Positions 11,857-22,599 of a DNA stretch of 64,000 bases are shown piece after piece (positions within the stretch are counted from its first letter, which is position 1; each line of letters starts with the position of its first letter). The notes beneath the pieces are model-generated. The model did no database searches. It was given only the letters and a program-made list of their open reading frames with translations, and had not been told where the DNA came from. The stretch comes from Toxonevra muliebris. Its lineage: Eukaryota; Arthropoda; Insecta; Diptera; Pallopteridae. The position numbers were made by a program, and so were the translations under genes. The stretch spans positions 20,784,708 through 20,848,707 of the forward strand of contig OY829329.1 in assembly GCA_963691655.1 (NCBI GenBank). The letters are read 5' to 3'.

Positions 11857-12125
11857 CAGTGTCAAATATTTTAGTTTTGGTACAATAAAAAGTAGTTATT
11901 TGACAACACATGTCAAATGTTTGACACGTTCATTTGTATTAAAATTTGACTCAAATTAATGTTTGACATAAGTCTCTATATTAAATTTTAAGCCAGAATT
12001 TGACAAATTTCTTTCTTGTTAAATATTGTGTAACACTTTTGTGCCAAATAGTTTGACTAAACGTAATGCCAAATTGATGTCAAACGCTTTCAAACTCCAT
12101 TTGACATAAAAAAATTTAATGATTA
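11857..12125. repeat. TTTGACA-rich short-period repeat
   Basis: The motif TTTGACA or its complement TGTCAAA recurs about every 20-30 bases. The left edge, CAGTGTCAAATATTTTAG, resembles the ends of the hAT-like elements elsewhere in the window, but no matching right end was found. Confidence 0.5.
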
Positions 12126-12164
12126 CTCTCTTTGATGTAGCGGTTTGTTATACAAAGACAAGAA

Positions 12165-12415
12165 CCACAAATTGTAAAAAAATCAATGTAAACTTAACAG
12201 AAAAATGTTAACTGCTACATTTTTCAATTAACATTAAGAAATCAAATCAGTTAAGAAATCAATGTAAACTTGACAGAAAAATGTTAACTGAAAATGTAAT
12301 GTTAAGCACTGCATACAATGTAAAATTAAGTGTAATGTTAAGCAATGCATACAATGTAAACTTAACAGAACAAATGTTAATGAAAAAATGTGATGTTAAG
12401 CAATGCATACATTAT
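12165..12415. repeat. Degenerate tandem repeat built on AATGTAAACTTAACAGAAAA
   Basis: Four to five copies of a 50-65 bp unit containing AATGTAAACTTAACAG, AAATGTTAACT and AATGTTAAGCAATGCATACA are seen in series. Non-coding. Confidence 0.75.
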
Positions 12416-12589
12416 TTTTTCTGATCTTAATGATGATTTGAAGAATTTATTGTTTGAATGTACTACTATCATAGGTATTATCAGATAGGTATTGAATTAT
12501 TGTTTAAAACTGTAAACACGATTATCAAATAATTATTTCAGATTATTTTTAATTTATTTCTGAAATTTATAATTTACTTCTGTAAAGCG

Positions 12590-13650
12590 AGCTGGAGGAA
12601 ACTGGTAGTTAGCAGGAGCACTTGTACATATGTGCCAGACAACTCATAGGTATCATTGGATAGGTATTAAAAAGTACATTAATCCTGCATTTTCAAAACA
12701 TCTAACAGAATTATCGGATTATTTTTAATTATTTTTTGAAAATTGGTATGTTGGGTGCTGTTGGGTGGAGGAATCTGGTGGTCATATGACGCACTTCTAC
12801 ATATGTACCATACATTCCATGGATATCACTGGACAGGTATTAAAGGGTAGATCAATCCTGCATTTTCAAAATATGTAACAGAATTATCGGATTATTTTTA
12901 ATTATTTTTTGAAAATTGGTATGTTGGGTGCTGTTGGGTGGAGGAATCTGGTGGTCATATGACGCACTTATACATATGTACCATACATCCCATGGATATC
13001 ACTGGACAGGTATTGAAGAGTAGATCAATCCTGCATTTTCAAAACATGTAACAGAAATATCGGATTATTTTTAATAATTTTTTGAAAATTTGCATGTTGG
13101 GTGCAGTTGGGTAGAGGAATCAGGTGGTCATTTTGAGCACTTGTACATATGTGCTAGACATTCCATAGGTATAACTGGATAGGTATTAAAAAGTAGATCA
13201 ATCCTGCATTTTCAAAACATTTAACAGAATAAGCGGATTATTTTTAACTATTTTTTGAAATTTGAAATGTTGGGTTCTGTTGGGTGGAGGAATGTAGTGG
13301 TCATTTGGAGCACTTGTACATATGTGCCAGACACTCTATGGATATCACCAGACAGGTAATGAAGAATAAAAAAATCCTGTATTTTCAAAATATTCAACAG
13401 AATTACCGGATTATTTTTAATTATTTTTTGAAAATTTGCATGTTGGGTGCAGTTGGGTAGGGGAATCTGGTGGTCATATAAAGCGCTTACATATATGTGA
13501 CATACATCTCATGCATATCATTAGATAGGTATTGAAGAGTAGATTAATTTTGCATTTTCAAAACATCTAGCAAAATTATCGAGTATTTTTAATTATTTTT
13601 TGAAAATTGGAATGTTGGGTGCAAGGGATGAATCTTGTACATGGGTATCA
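12590..13650. repeat. Tandem satellite of about 173 bp, about six copies
   Basis: Each copy holds ATGTTGGGTGC.GTTGGGTGGAGGAAT, GCACTTGTACATATGTGCC, GGTATCACTGGATAGGTATT, ATCAATCCTGCATTTTCAAA and CGGATTATTTTTAATTATTT. The TTGGGTGC anchor lies near 12751, 12924, 13098, 13270, 13443 and 13615, giving a steady 172-175 bp period. The first copy (from about 12590) and the last are partial or decayed. The monomer is close to nucleosomal length. No coding potential. Confidence 0.9.
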
Positions 13651-15988
13651 TTGGATAGGTCATTAACTTAATAACAAATAATTCAAAAATGTAAAATAAA
13701 ACAAATTTAACTTTTTTTTAACCCTTTTTCTAAAATAATTTGTTCTAAAATATATTAAAAAGATAAAAGAAAAAAAACAAAAAATTACCCTAGTTCCCCA
13801 TAGAAAGGTTTAAACTTTTTTCCAAATTACAAAAAATTAAATTGTAACAAACTAAGATAAATTTCTAACTTTTAATATACCAAAATTGCTGTTGTTTTGA
13901 AAACAAAAATTCAAATTGTACCAAAAAAGCACAATTGTACCAAAAATATATCATCACTAATGTGAGCTTAAAGTCAAGCTCTTTTAAAACACAACTGCTG
14001 CAAATAACAGTGGGATGAAAACGAGAGAGTGAGAAAGAGAGAGAGTATGAGAGAATGATTTAAGGCGTGATAAGTTCTCTCGAATCTTCTGCTTTTTGAG
14101 ATAATAGAATTTTTTCACACACACACACTCACGCCTCACGAAAAGGGTTGCCATTATTACAGCAAATGCAATAACATTGTTTGACAACATAAATAAAATA
14201 ATCACAATAATTTGCAATTGCAACGTGTGTGTCCAGCAAGTCAAATCGAGTCACCAACCTTCATCAGCCCACCCCTCAACGCCATAAATAGATTTCAGTC
14301 ATTCTAATTATGTGATTTAATGATTTTGCTGTATAAACCTACAAAAATATAATACCTACATAGAAATTTCTCCCCCTTTGGCTATATATTTTTATTATAC
14401 TCGCAGGTCTAAACTTATGTATATCGTGGTCAGCCTTAGCCTAGCCAATGTCCACTGTTGTCAGTACATTTTATTACCGTGTTGTTATACGAAGTGGCGT
14501 GCGTGCGTGCCGCCGTTCTGCTGTTTCCCCCCGCCCCCTCTTGTCCTGTCTTTCCCGCCACCTTTTAACCCTCTAGTTATGCCTTTCAACTACTCTTCGG
14601 CAAATTCTCTGCTCTTACAAACATTTGCTTGTCCAATTTTATTGGTGCTGACTGCGTGCTACAGTCGGTCATTATTATTATTTTTTATGTATGCATAATT
14701 TTACTTACTCTACTTCGTTCTACTGTACTTCAACTCTGCTATATTCTCCTGTACTCCTTTCTATTCTTCTCTACTCCACACCAACTCCTAAGTAAATATT
14801 TACTCTCTTTAAAAAAATTAAAAAAAAAAAAAATATTTTTACTGTGATTTTTATTTATATTTTTTACGATCACTAAATGGCAAATGTGCTCGTGACATTT
14901 ATGATGTCTTGTTTAATAGGCAGTGGTTCTTTATTTCAATGTTTGTTTGTATGTATGTCCTTTTTCACTTATACAATTCTGTTTCCGTTTTTTTTTTTTT
15001 TTTTTTTTGTAATTTAAGTGCCATAAAATTTATGTCATTCATGAGTTTAAGTGACCAAATGACTATGTTTGAGTTTCTGAATTTTGCTGTATGTATCTTA
15101 GTATTTTTCTTCTTCGTCTTGGTGTCGTTAAAATAAAAAGTATGGACAACAAGTTTCATTCAACACAATGTGTGTTGCTGCTTGAATTCATGCTTTAGAA
15201 AACATTTTGGAATAGAGAATTTTTAATCTTCCTGGTTAAATATTTAATGAAGGTTTTAATTCACCAATCTCTGTTTGGTTAAACTCACCATATTTCAAAT
15301 TTATATAGACCCCGAAGGAGTACGTTAATTTGGAAGCGATTACCAAAAAAAACTGCTCTATCGAATTATTTGGTTATGAACAATTGATGTGAAATTGATT
15401 CCAAAACTTTCCGAATGAGTGTATATTTTATTTTTATCTAAATGAATACATTGATAGATTCATAACGTATCAAATCTTCGGCCCTGTAGCTGCTGAATAT
15501 TTTTGCTCCTCCCTTTCTCCTAATCTAGGGATATGCATTTCACCGTGGACGGGGTGTATTGCTATAGTGAGAAAAAAGAAGAGATAATATGAGAGTTGGC
15601 TGCCTTGTTCCATTTTGTGCTCTCTTTTATATTCTCTCTTTCTCTTTCTCTCTCTTCACAAACACATATTTGCTTAGTACGATCTCAATTCGGGGAGAAA
15701 TACTTTAAAACACCGTATATATTTAACATAAAGGTAACAGCATTACAAAAAGACAATAACAACATATTGTTTTGTTGTTGCCACAGACCCAGAAATGTCA
15801 AAAAAAAAAAAAACAATTGCATGGGAAACAAACAAAACGTTAACAAAGATTTTAACAGTTCTGAGTCTCTTTCAGGGGGGGAAAAAATTATAGAATTGGA
15901 AGAGAGCGTTGACGCTGCTATCACCATGTTAAATACGTATTGGATCGTACTTTGTACAAAAACGAAGCTCTTTGCTTCTCCACGGCAT
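13651..15988. other. Non-coding DNA with a possible hAT end and T run
   Basis: No gene recognised. At about 13910-13955 the text CAAATTGTACC..CACAATTGTACC..TATATCATCACT resembles, inverted, the ends of the hAT-like elements at 16-19 kb. GA microsatellite lies near 14022-14055 and a long T run at about 14989-15008. The reading frames between 14.3 and 15.2 kb are C/T-rich and low in complexity. Confidence 0.5.
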
Positions 15989-17913
15989 CAGTGATGAAAA
16001 AGTAGGTACAATTGTACCTTTTTACGACTTTATCGAAATACAAGGTACATTAGGTACAATTGGCACATTTTAAGTACAATTTATCAGTGGCCAAAATAAA
16101 TTTAACACTTAATTACAAAAAGAAATATTTTGTAATTAGTAATGCCTAACTTCAAAACTCAAAGCTCTGATATTGTTTTCTAAATCGAATAAAGTTTCTT
16201 ATTTAAATTTATTAAATTTAGCCAAAATTTTATGAAATGTAAACTTTTTATGACTTGGAACCTAATAATAGACATTACCTGAAAATGTTTGAAAAATAGA
16301 AAATTATAATTAAAATTCCAGAGCTTTCATGACCAATGTGGGGCCTTTCTACTTGTTCCTCTTATTTTCATCTAGATGACTAAAAACTTTTCTTCTCTCT
16401 TAGCTTCCGAAATGTTATTTATATATATGGATAAATCAGTGAGAATGAATTACAATATTTATATAACGAATATCGCTCTCATGTTTTATTAACATTTAAT
16501 GAAAATTAAATTTTTTATAAAAAACGTGAGCCTATGAAATAAGGAGTGAGATTGAAAAAATCTTAATACACGTTTTACCTGTAAAAGCTTTACACTTTGT
16601 TCTCTCTCTTTGCTTGGATACCGCCATTTTCTTTCGTTTCATTTTTTGGTCATTTTTCACTTCTTTTAGAACATCTTTAATAATATTCCAGTGGGAGATA
16701 TTAAAAATATTATGAGAAAAAATTCATAAAAATCGCTCTTTTTTCGAATGTTAATTTTTTGTTTTTTTTTTTTTTTCTGAGAAACTCCTAGATAGCAAAT
16801 TGGCAGCAGTTTAGAAAAAAAACCTAATTTTTTACCGTTTTTTTTTTTATTTTTTGTTACTTAAACAGTCGTAAAAAATATTTTTGCATAAATTTTTTAA
16901 AAGATCGCTTCCTGACGGCGCTGAAAATGAGTTTCCTTTCAATAGCGCAGAGACTCATGTGAATCGTTTCATCCGTTGAAGCTGTAAAGCTGAAAAATCA
17001 CCCACTGGGACCTCGTTTCCTGTGGCTCTTCAGAATAAAGTTTCCTTGGCGTTGTCAGAATAACTCATAAGAAATTCATCTGAAATTAAAAACCTAATTA
17101 TTTTTGTTAATAGGTATGTATAGTATAGCTCGTGCTTGGATGAAGGAAAAAACAAAAAATTAAAATTTGAATTTTTGGTAGAGTTGTTTATAAAATGGTA
17201 CCAACTATTTTTGGTATAATTTCCACTACGTACTGCCTTGTAAAATTAGTTTTGAAAAAAATCATTCGTTCAAGCACTTTGGATAATCTCATATTGAAGA
17301 AGTGTGCAAAATTTGAACAAAATCGGTACATTATTATGTTTTTTGTAGACTATGAAAGACTATTTTTGTTTGAGAAATCATGTCTACCGACTTCAAAAAC
17401 AGAGTTTTGAGGAAAGCTCAATATACGTTAGACGCACCAGGCCGGCCTGCCCAACTGAGCAGAAGTTCTCTAAGCTCTATCTTCTAGACTTTTACTCCAG
17501 TTAATTTAAAACTTTAAGAGAATGTTCTAGACATATTGTACTATTTAATAAGATAATAAAAAAAATCGATTTTTTTTAATTTCCTAACCCATTAACCCCT
17601 TAAAGCCCTTTTCCAAAATCAAGTTTCTGATGCATTAGAATTAAACGTTTCCACCTGCATCTCGATCAAATATTTTTTAGACCATTCAACCCAAACTAAG
17701 GTCTCTGTTCTTAAAGTTTGGAAATGTTTTTTGCTTCTACAAAATTATTTTAAAAATGTGTGTTAGGGCCTTAACAAATTACATTTTCAAATGTGTGGCG
17801 TTGCTCAGCTAAAAATGTACCTCAAAAAAAAAAAAAAAAAAGAAAGAACTTTCATGTCATAATTTTCAAATTGTACGTCAAAAGGGACAATTGTACTCTC
17901 AATTGCAACACTG
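15989..17913. mobile_element. Possible hAT-like non-autonomous element (ends only)
   Basis: The left end is CAGTGATG with GTAGGTACAATTGTACC just inside. The right end, read inverted, is CAGTGTTG with AGTACAATTGTCCC inside, so both ends begin CAGTG and carry the same TACAATTGTAC-like subterminal motif as the element at 18119-19217. No matching 8-bp target duplication is visible at the edges, and the interior is non-coding. It may be one element or two fragments. Confidence 0.4.
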
Positions 17914-18110
17914 ATTTCATGTGCTTTAGTGAGAGAGCTTGAGTCCAAATAGCTGAACTTTTCTCACAAGTGTTATATCGGTGTACTACGTCATGTTTGT
18001 GCCGATATTTGTAGAGTGTATCAACAGAAAAAAAGCTTCAGAAAATAGAAAGATAAAGAATGCAAAAACTTCAACAACAACAGTAACGTGAAAAATCGCG
18101 TTTTCGTTAC
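17914..18110. repeat. Copy 1 of a duplicated segment
   Basis: TTTCATGTGCTTTAGTGAGAGAG, GTGTACTACGT.ATGTTTGTG, TATCAACAGAAAAAAAGC and TGCAAAAACTTCAACA occur in this order, and again in the same order at about 19307-19620. The two copies flank the hAT-like insertion at 18119-19217. The second copy is longer. Confidence 0.6.
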
Positions 18111-18118
18111 ACTCATAC
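18111..18118. repeat. Target site duplication, left copy (ACTCATAC)
   Basis: Exactly matches 19218-19225 on the other side of the hAT-like element. Confidence 0.9.
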
Positions 18119-19217
18119 CAGTGTTGATATTTTAGGCACAATTGTACTTTTTTGCGATTTTTTGGTCTTCTAGGTAGTTTAGGTACTACTGAAGTATTTC
18201 AGGTACAATTTGAAATTATTTTGTTTTTTTCAGCGAAAAATTATCAATTTATGAATTTTAGCACAAAGTGAGCCAAATTAAAAAAAACACTAAGTTGCGG
18301 GTGGTCCGCAAAATGTTTTGAATAAAAAATAAGCAATATAAAAATGCAGTTATGGATCCAAGGAGAGTGAGCTGGGCTTTCAAAAGAATTTCAGGATGTT
18401 TAAACATTTTTCTAAATAACTAACGTTGAGCATTTTTTGAATTATTTGCTTGAATATTTTTTTTTTAAGAAATGTCTAAAATTATTAAATTTTAAAAAGA
18501 TTTCGTAAAAATGCTGAGCTATAAATAATAATATAAAAATTAAGCTTAAACCTTGTTCCATATAAGTTATGACAAATTTTAATTCATTTATTTTTTTTCA
18601 CCGGAAAAATACCATAGGTGGAAAAACAATTTTAAAAAAAAACATTGCTCTCGATCGCATAGGTGATTGAAAATAACCAAAACCAATATTTGTTTTCACT
18701 TAGCAAAACTCAAAATACTGATTTAGCGTAAAAAATTCCAAACCAGTTTGGCTTCTGGGTCTGAAACAACCCAATATTTCATACAGCTATGTTCTGAACT
18801 TCACTTTCGAGTGGAATTGAAATCGAAACAGTCCAATTCATATTACAGCAATTATAATTCCTCTCGAAAGTGCAATTCAGAACATGGCTGATAGAATCTA
18901 TTTGTTTGAACAAAAAAATTGGCAAAATTTAGGAACGTGACACTTGCCAAGAATTTTGGGTCCCTTGAGTATTTAATTGTGAATGAATAATGGATGTAAA
19001 TTTTTTTTTAAAGAAAAGTAATCGAATATCAGCCTCCGTCCTTCCATCAAAACAATTAAAAATTCAGAAATTTTGGCATACTTATCGCGATTTTTTTTTT
19101 TAGCTATAGAAACAAAAAAATATACCGATCATACCTCTGTTAGGTACAATTGGACTTAAAAAAGTACTATTTTCACATAATTTAGGTACTTTCAAAAAAT
19201 TTCAAATATCAACACTG
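18119..19217. mobile_element. hAT-like non-autonomous DNA transposon with perfect 8-bp target duplication
   Basis: The ends are CAGTGTTGATATTT and its exact complement AAATATCAACACTG, a 14-base perfect inverted repeat. Immediately outside, ACTCATAC stands at 18111-18118 and again at 19218-19225. An 8-bp duplication and CAGTG ends are hallmarks of the hAT superfamily. The 1099-bp interior has no transposase, so mobilisation would need a helper. The left 320 bases are closely similar to 21952-22290, a second copy. It contains a 107-bp palindrome. Confidence 0.9.
18784..18890. repeat. Palindromic hairpin element inside the hAT-like element
   Basis: The left arm CAGCTATGTTCTGAACTTCA and following TTTCGAGTGGAATT pair with the right arm ending TTCAGAACATGGCTG. 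About 35 bases per arm match with few mismatches around a short spacer. It could be a small MITE nested in the larger element, or a structural part of it. No coding content. Confidence 0.75.
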
Positions 19218-19225
19218 ACTCATAC
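19218..19225. repeat. Target site duplication, right copy (ACTCATAC)
   Basis: Exactly matches 18111-18118. Confidence 0.9.
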
Positions 19226-19306
19226 CAGAAACCAGTAAGAAACGAAGTTATGCAGTTGTTATTCGGCTACGTACAATCAAGCAGAAAGTTGAATTCTCAC
19301 AGTTTT

Positions 19307-19625
19307 ATCTCATTTGCTTTAGTGAGAGAGAGAGCAGACTTTGATGCCTCTGCTTGATTGCATATAGCGGAATTTTTCTCTCTTGTGATATACATGTATG
19401 TGTACTACGTTGTGTTTGTGATGATAAGTGTAGAGCAGCGAAGGCAAATGAGCGTAAGAAGTTTCACACATATAGTGCTCATTTCCATAGAAAGAGTGCT
19501 CAATCGATAATTGTGTATGTATAGGTGGCCACCGCTGGTATACAGAGTATTAACAGAAGAAAAGCAGCGACAACAAAATAGAGAGAAGAATACTGTAAAA
19601 ACTTCAACAGAATATGTTATAAATA
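19307..19625. repeat. Copy 2 of the duplicated segment seen at 17914-18110
   Basis: Shares TTTGCTTTAGTGAGAGAG, GTGTACTACGTTGTGTTTGTG and AAAACTTCAACAGAA with the first copy in the same order, with a longer middle. Part of the middle (TTCCATAGAAAGAG..GTGTATGTATAGGTGG) has a further relative near 22872-22920. Confidence 0.55.
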
Positions 19626-21951
19626 ATTTCAAATAATTTTTAAAGAAGTTCAAATGCAAAGAAGTTCAATGAAAAGAAGAGAGCAAATACAGTTATAAAG
19701 CGAGAGATATCTTGTGTTTTCTTATTGCTACAGAATAAGAGAAAGTGAAGTGAAAAATGGCATTTTTTGATACGCTTTTCTAAAGGTCTTTCATTTTCTC
19801 TGATCTTCAGTGCAAGAGATCGTTCATGTGTACACAACAACAACAACGTCTATTGCTTTTCTGCTCTTGCAGACGACTGCACTGCACTTCGCTTACCTAA
19901 TTTTTAATCTATCTCGGAAACTTTTAATTTCAAACAAATGTTGTAAATTAAGGAGATGTTTAGAAATATTAAAAACTTAAAATTTAATTGTAATGAAAAT
20001 TTATGGAAGAGTGTTTAAAATTTTCAATCGAAATATACATAAATTTCAAGAAGATTATATTTAAGAAAATTTTCTCATACATATTTGACATAACTCTCTC
20101 AATACAAATCGCATTGAAAATTTTCCATTTTCTATATTTTTTTTTTTCTGATTTATTTTTGCTGCTTGGTTCGTTGCTGCTGGTAATTTATCAAAAATGC
20201 ACACTTGTAATTGTTATTTTGTTGTTGTTGTTGTTGCTGTAGTAACTTACTGCATAGTTCAAGCAGCCATTCGCTGTCGTTATCGTCATTGTCTTTTGTT
20301 TACCACGAACAACAACAACTATACATTCAATACATACAATAACAAAATATTATTTCTACTATTTCAGTTTTTCATTTGGTACTTTCTACTACTATATTTT
20401 CGCTGCTGCTTTTTTCTAGTACTTTTTTTTTTGTTCATACTTTTTGTTTGTCTAGAATTAGCATAATGCCATTTGTTGTGTTGTTATTGTTATTGTTGCT
20501 GTTATGGTTTATTTATTATTGCACGCCGTTGTTGTTGTTGTTTTTGCTGTTGTTTCTGTTATTGCGGTTAGTTTTCTTTTTTTTTTGTGGTTATGTAAAT
20601 ATAAATTTAAACTTGTTCGCCGCATTTCTATATGAATTTATATATTTTGTTGTAAGTGTAAAATTGAAATTGCAGCTGCTGCTTGCTGCTGCAACAGAAA
20701 TTTCCCATTGCTTATCCACACACTAAGCAAACTTTACTGGCGACCTCCCTGCTGCTGCATCTTCAAGCGCTAACTTTCATTAGTTTTTCAATTTCCTTCA
20801 CTACTGTTTCTACTTCATACACTTATTGAATTGCTTTTTCTATATCCTTCTCTCTTTCTATTGCTTTCTCTTCTTCTATTGCCTCCTCTTCTTTTATTGC
20901 CTCCTTTGACTTTTGTTTAACCCTTTTTCTTATTCTTTTTCAACACTTTATTACAAGAGAATCATTAATAATTCCGCCATTTTTCCCCAACAAGTTTTTT
21001 CTTTATTTCTCTTTGTTTTTCTCTCTCTCTTCTCTTCCTCTCTCAACTCAACTTAAATTTCCGATTTACTCTTTCTGAACATGAAATTAAATCAACATTT
21101 ATTTTCCTTCTTTCAAAACGAAAACATGTACAAAAAAAAAAGAAAGAAAATTCGCAAAAATAAAGTTTCAAGCAGCAGCAAAGAGAAAGACAAAACTGAA
21201 ACGAAAAAGTTTCGATGGCATGAAATAATGACTAAATTTGCATTAAAATGTGTTCAAGTGTTGTTGCTTTCTATTCTAAGAAACACAAATTAGAATTGTA
21301 TATTTTTTTTTATAATTCTCTAAATGTGTACTAGGAAAAAAGCATAAAACTATAACTTTCTGCGAAATATGAAACCAGAGAATAACAATGGAAAAACAAA
21401 AGGCAGTAAGTGCAACACTACTTCAGCTTTACATATTTTCTTCCCCATTTCTATTTTCACTCAGAGAAATATTTCTTTATGGTAAGTGTAGAAAATAATT
21501 AATTTAATGAAAATTCGTTAGAAGCAATTGAAATTAGATAGACTCAGAAATTAATTGATTTAGTTATGAAATGCTCTGGAGCTTGCAGAGTATTCTTCCC
21601 AAAATGCTGAACTAAGAGTGAATTTTCGTAAGAAAAACCTGCTTCAGTTGCAGTTCGATAGATCAGCCGAAGGAAAATTTAAAATGGGAGACTCGGGTCA
21701 CCATGATGGCCGAATGATTAATATTAAAAAGGTAACAACAAGAATTCATGCAAATGAAATGAGCATGTGAGAGCGTGAGTATATAAATACAACTGCTTAA
21801 CAGACAAGAGATAGAGAGAGAGAAAGAGAGAGGTGGTTGCCTCATGCTGATTTACTTAACTGTTTTCGAGTAAGCAAACAAAGTTAACTCTTGCAAGAAC
21901 AACAACACGAACAGAACTCTCTCTCTTTTATATTTATGTATGTGTATGCAC
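19626..21951. other. Non-coding DNA with GTT/TTG-rich runs
   Basis: No gene recognised. GTTGTTGTT-type runs near 20219-20240 and 20525-20560 and CT-rich sequence near 20850-21050 create spurious leucine-, phenylalanine- and cysteine-rich reading frames. Confidence 0.55.
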
Positions 21952-22290
21952 CAGTGTTGATATTTTAGTTATAATACAATTGTACCTTTTTCCGACTTGT
22001 TTTGGCCTTCAAGGTACTTAAGGCACAATCGAAGTATTTTAGGTACAATTTGAAAGTATTCTGCTTTTTGAGAGGAACAATTTAAAAAATCATCAATTTA
22101 TGAATTTTAACACGAAATAAGCCAAATCAAAAACACACTCAGTGACAGGCCCACCTGCAAGTTGTTTTGAATAAAAAATATATGAACGCAGTTCTGGATC
22201 CAAGGAGAGTGGGCTGCGCTTTCAAAAGAATTTCAGGAAATTTAAAACTTTTTTAAAATAACCAATGTTCAGCATTTTTTTAATTTTTTT
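21952..22290 (+). mobile_element. Truncated second copy of the 18119-19217 hAT-like element
   Basis: Starts CAGTGTTGATATTTTAG like the complete element and follows it through TACAATTGTACCTTTT, AAGTATTTTAGGTACAATTT, TCAATTTATGAATTTTA, AGCCAAAT and GGATCCAAGGAGAGTG to the CAGCATTTTTT region. Similarity then stops near 22290. No right terminal repeat was found. Confidence 0.75.
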
Positions 22291-22593
22291 ACTTCGTAGT
22301 TTTTGCATGTGAAATAGCCACCAGTCATGTGTACACATCGCGAGTAATTGTCGATTTTTATCTCCTTTATGGCCGCTAAATATTCTTTTGAGATCATCGG
22401 ATAGGATCATGTTTTGCAACGTAACACGGCATATTGACGTTAAATTACTAAAACTAATTTTTTGTCGATAATTTACTATATAACTAAGTGGTTCGATATT
22501 CCCGACAAAATGCCGCCCTTGAGTCGCAGAACCAAATTTCATGTAAAAAAAACGTTTTTGACTGTAAGTAATATTCACACACAATGATTTCAA
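22222..22593 (-). other. Unrecognised 123-codon reading frame
   Basis: On the minus strand, an open frame begins MKSLCVNITYSQKRFFYMKF and includes GRHFVGNIEPLSY, NYRQKISF, CRVTLQNMILSDDLKRIFSGHKGD and CTHDWWLFHMQK. Composition is less biased than in neighbouring spurious frames, and the W/C content in the middle is protein-like. I do not recognise a family. Its left 70 bases overlap the hAT-like copy at 21952-22290, which argues that the C-terminus is not genuine. A GGTTCGA.ATTCCC motif near 22491 recurs at 22807. It could be a transposase fragment or chance. Confidence 0.2.
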
Positions 22594-22599
22594 AAATAT

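Noticed and set aside
15596..15994. 132-codon ORF as a gene
   Set aside because: The start is a CT-rich microsatellite and the middle is A-rich low complexity; no domain or splice context is visible, and it ends at a transposon edge.
15989..17913. Confident hAT element
   Set aside because: Ends look right (CAGTG with TACAATTGTAC motifs) but the flanking 8-mers CACGGCAT and ATTTCATG do not match, so it is listed only at low confidence.
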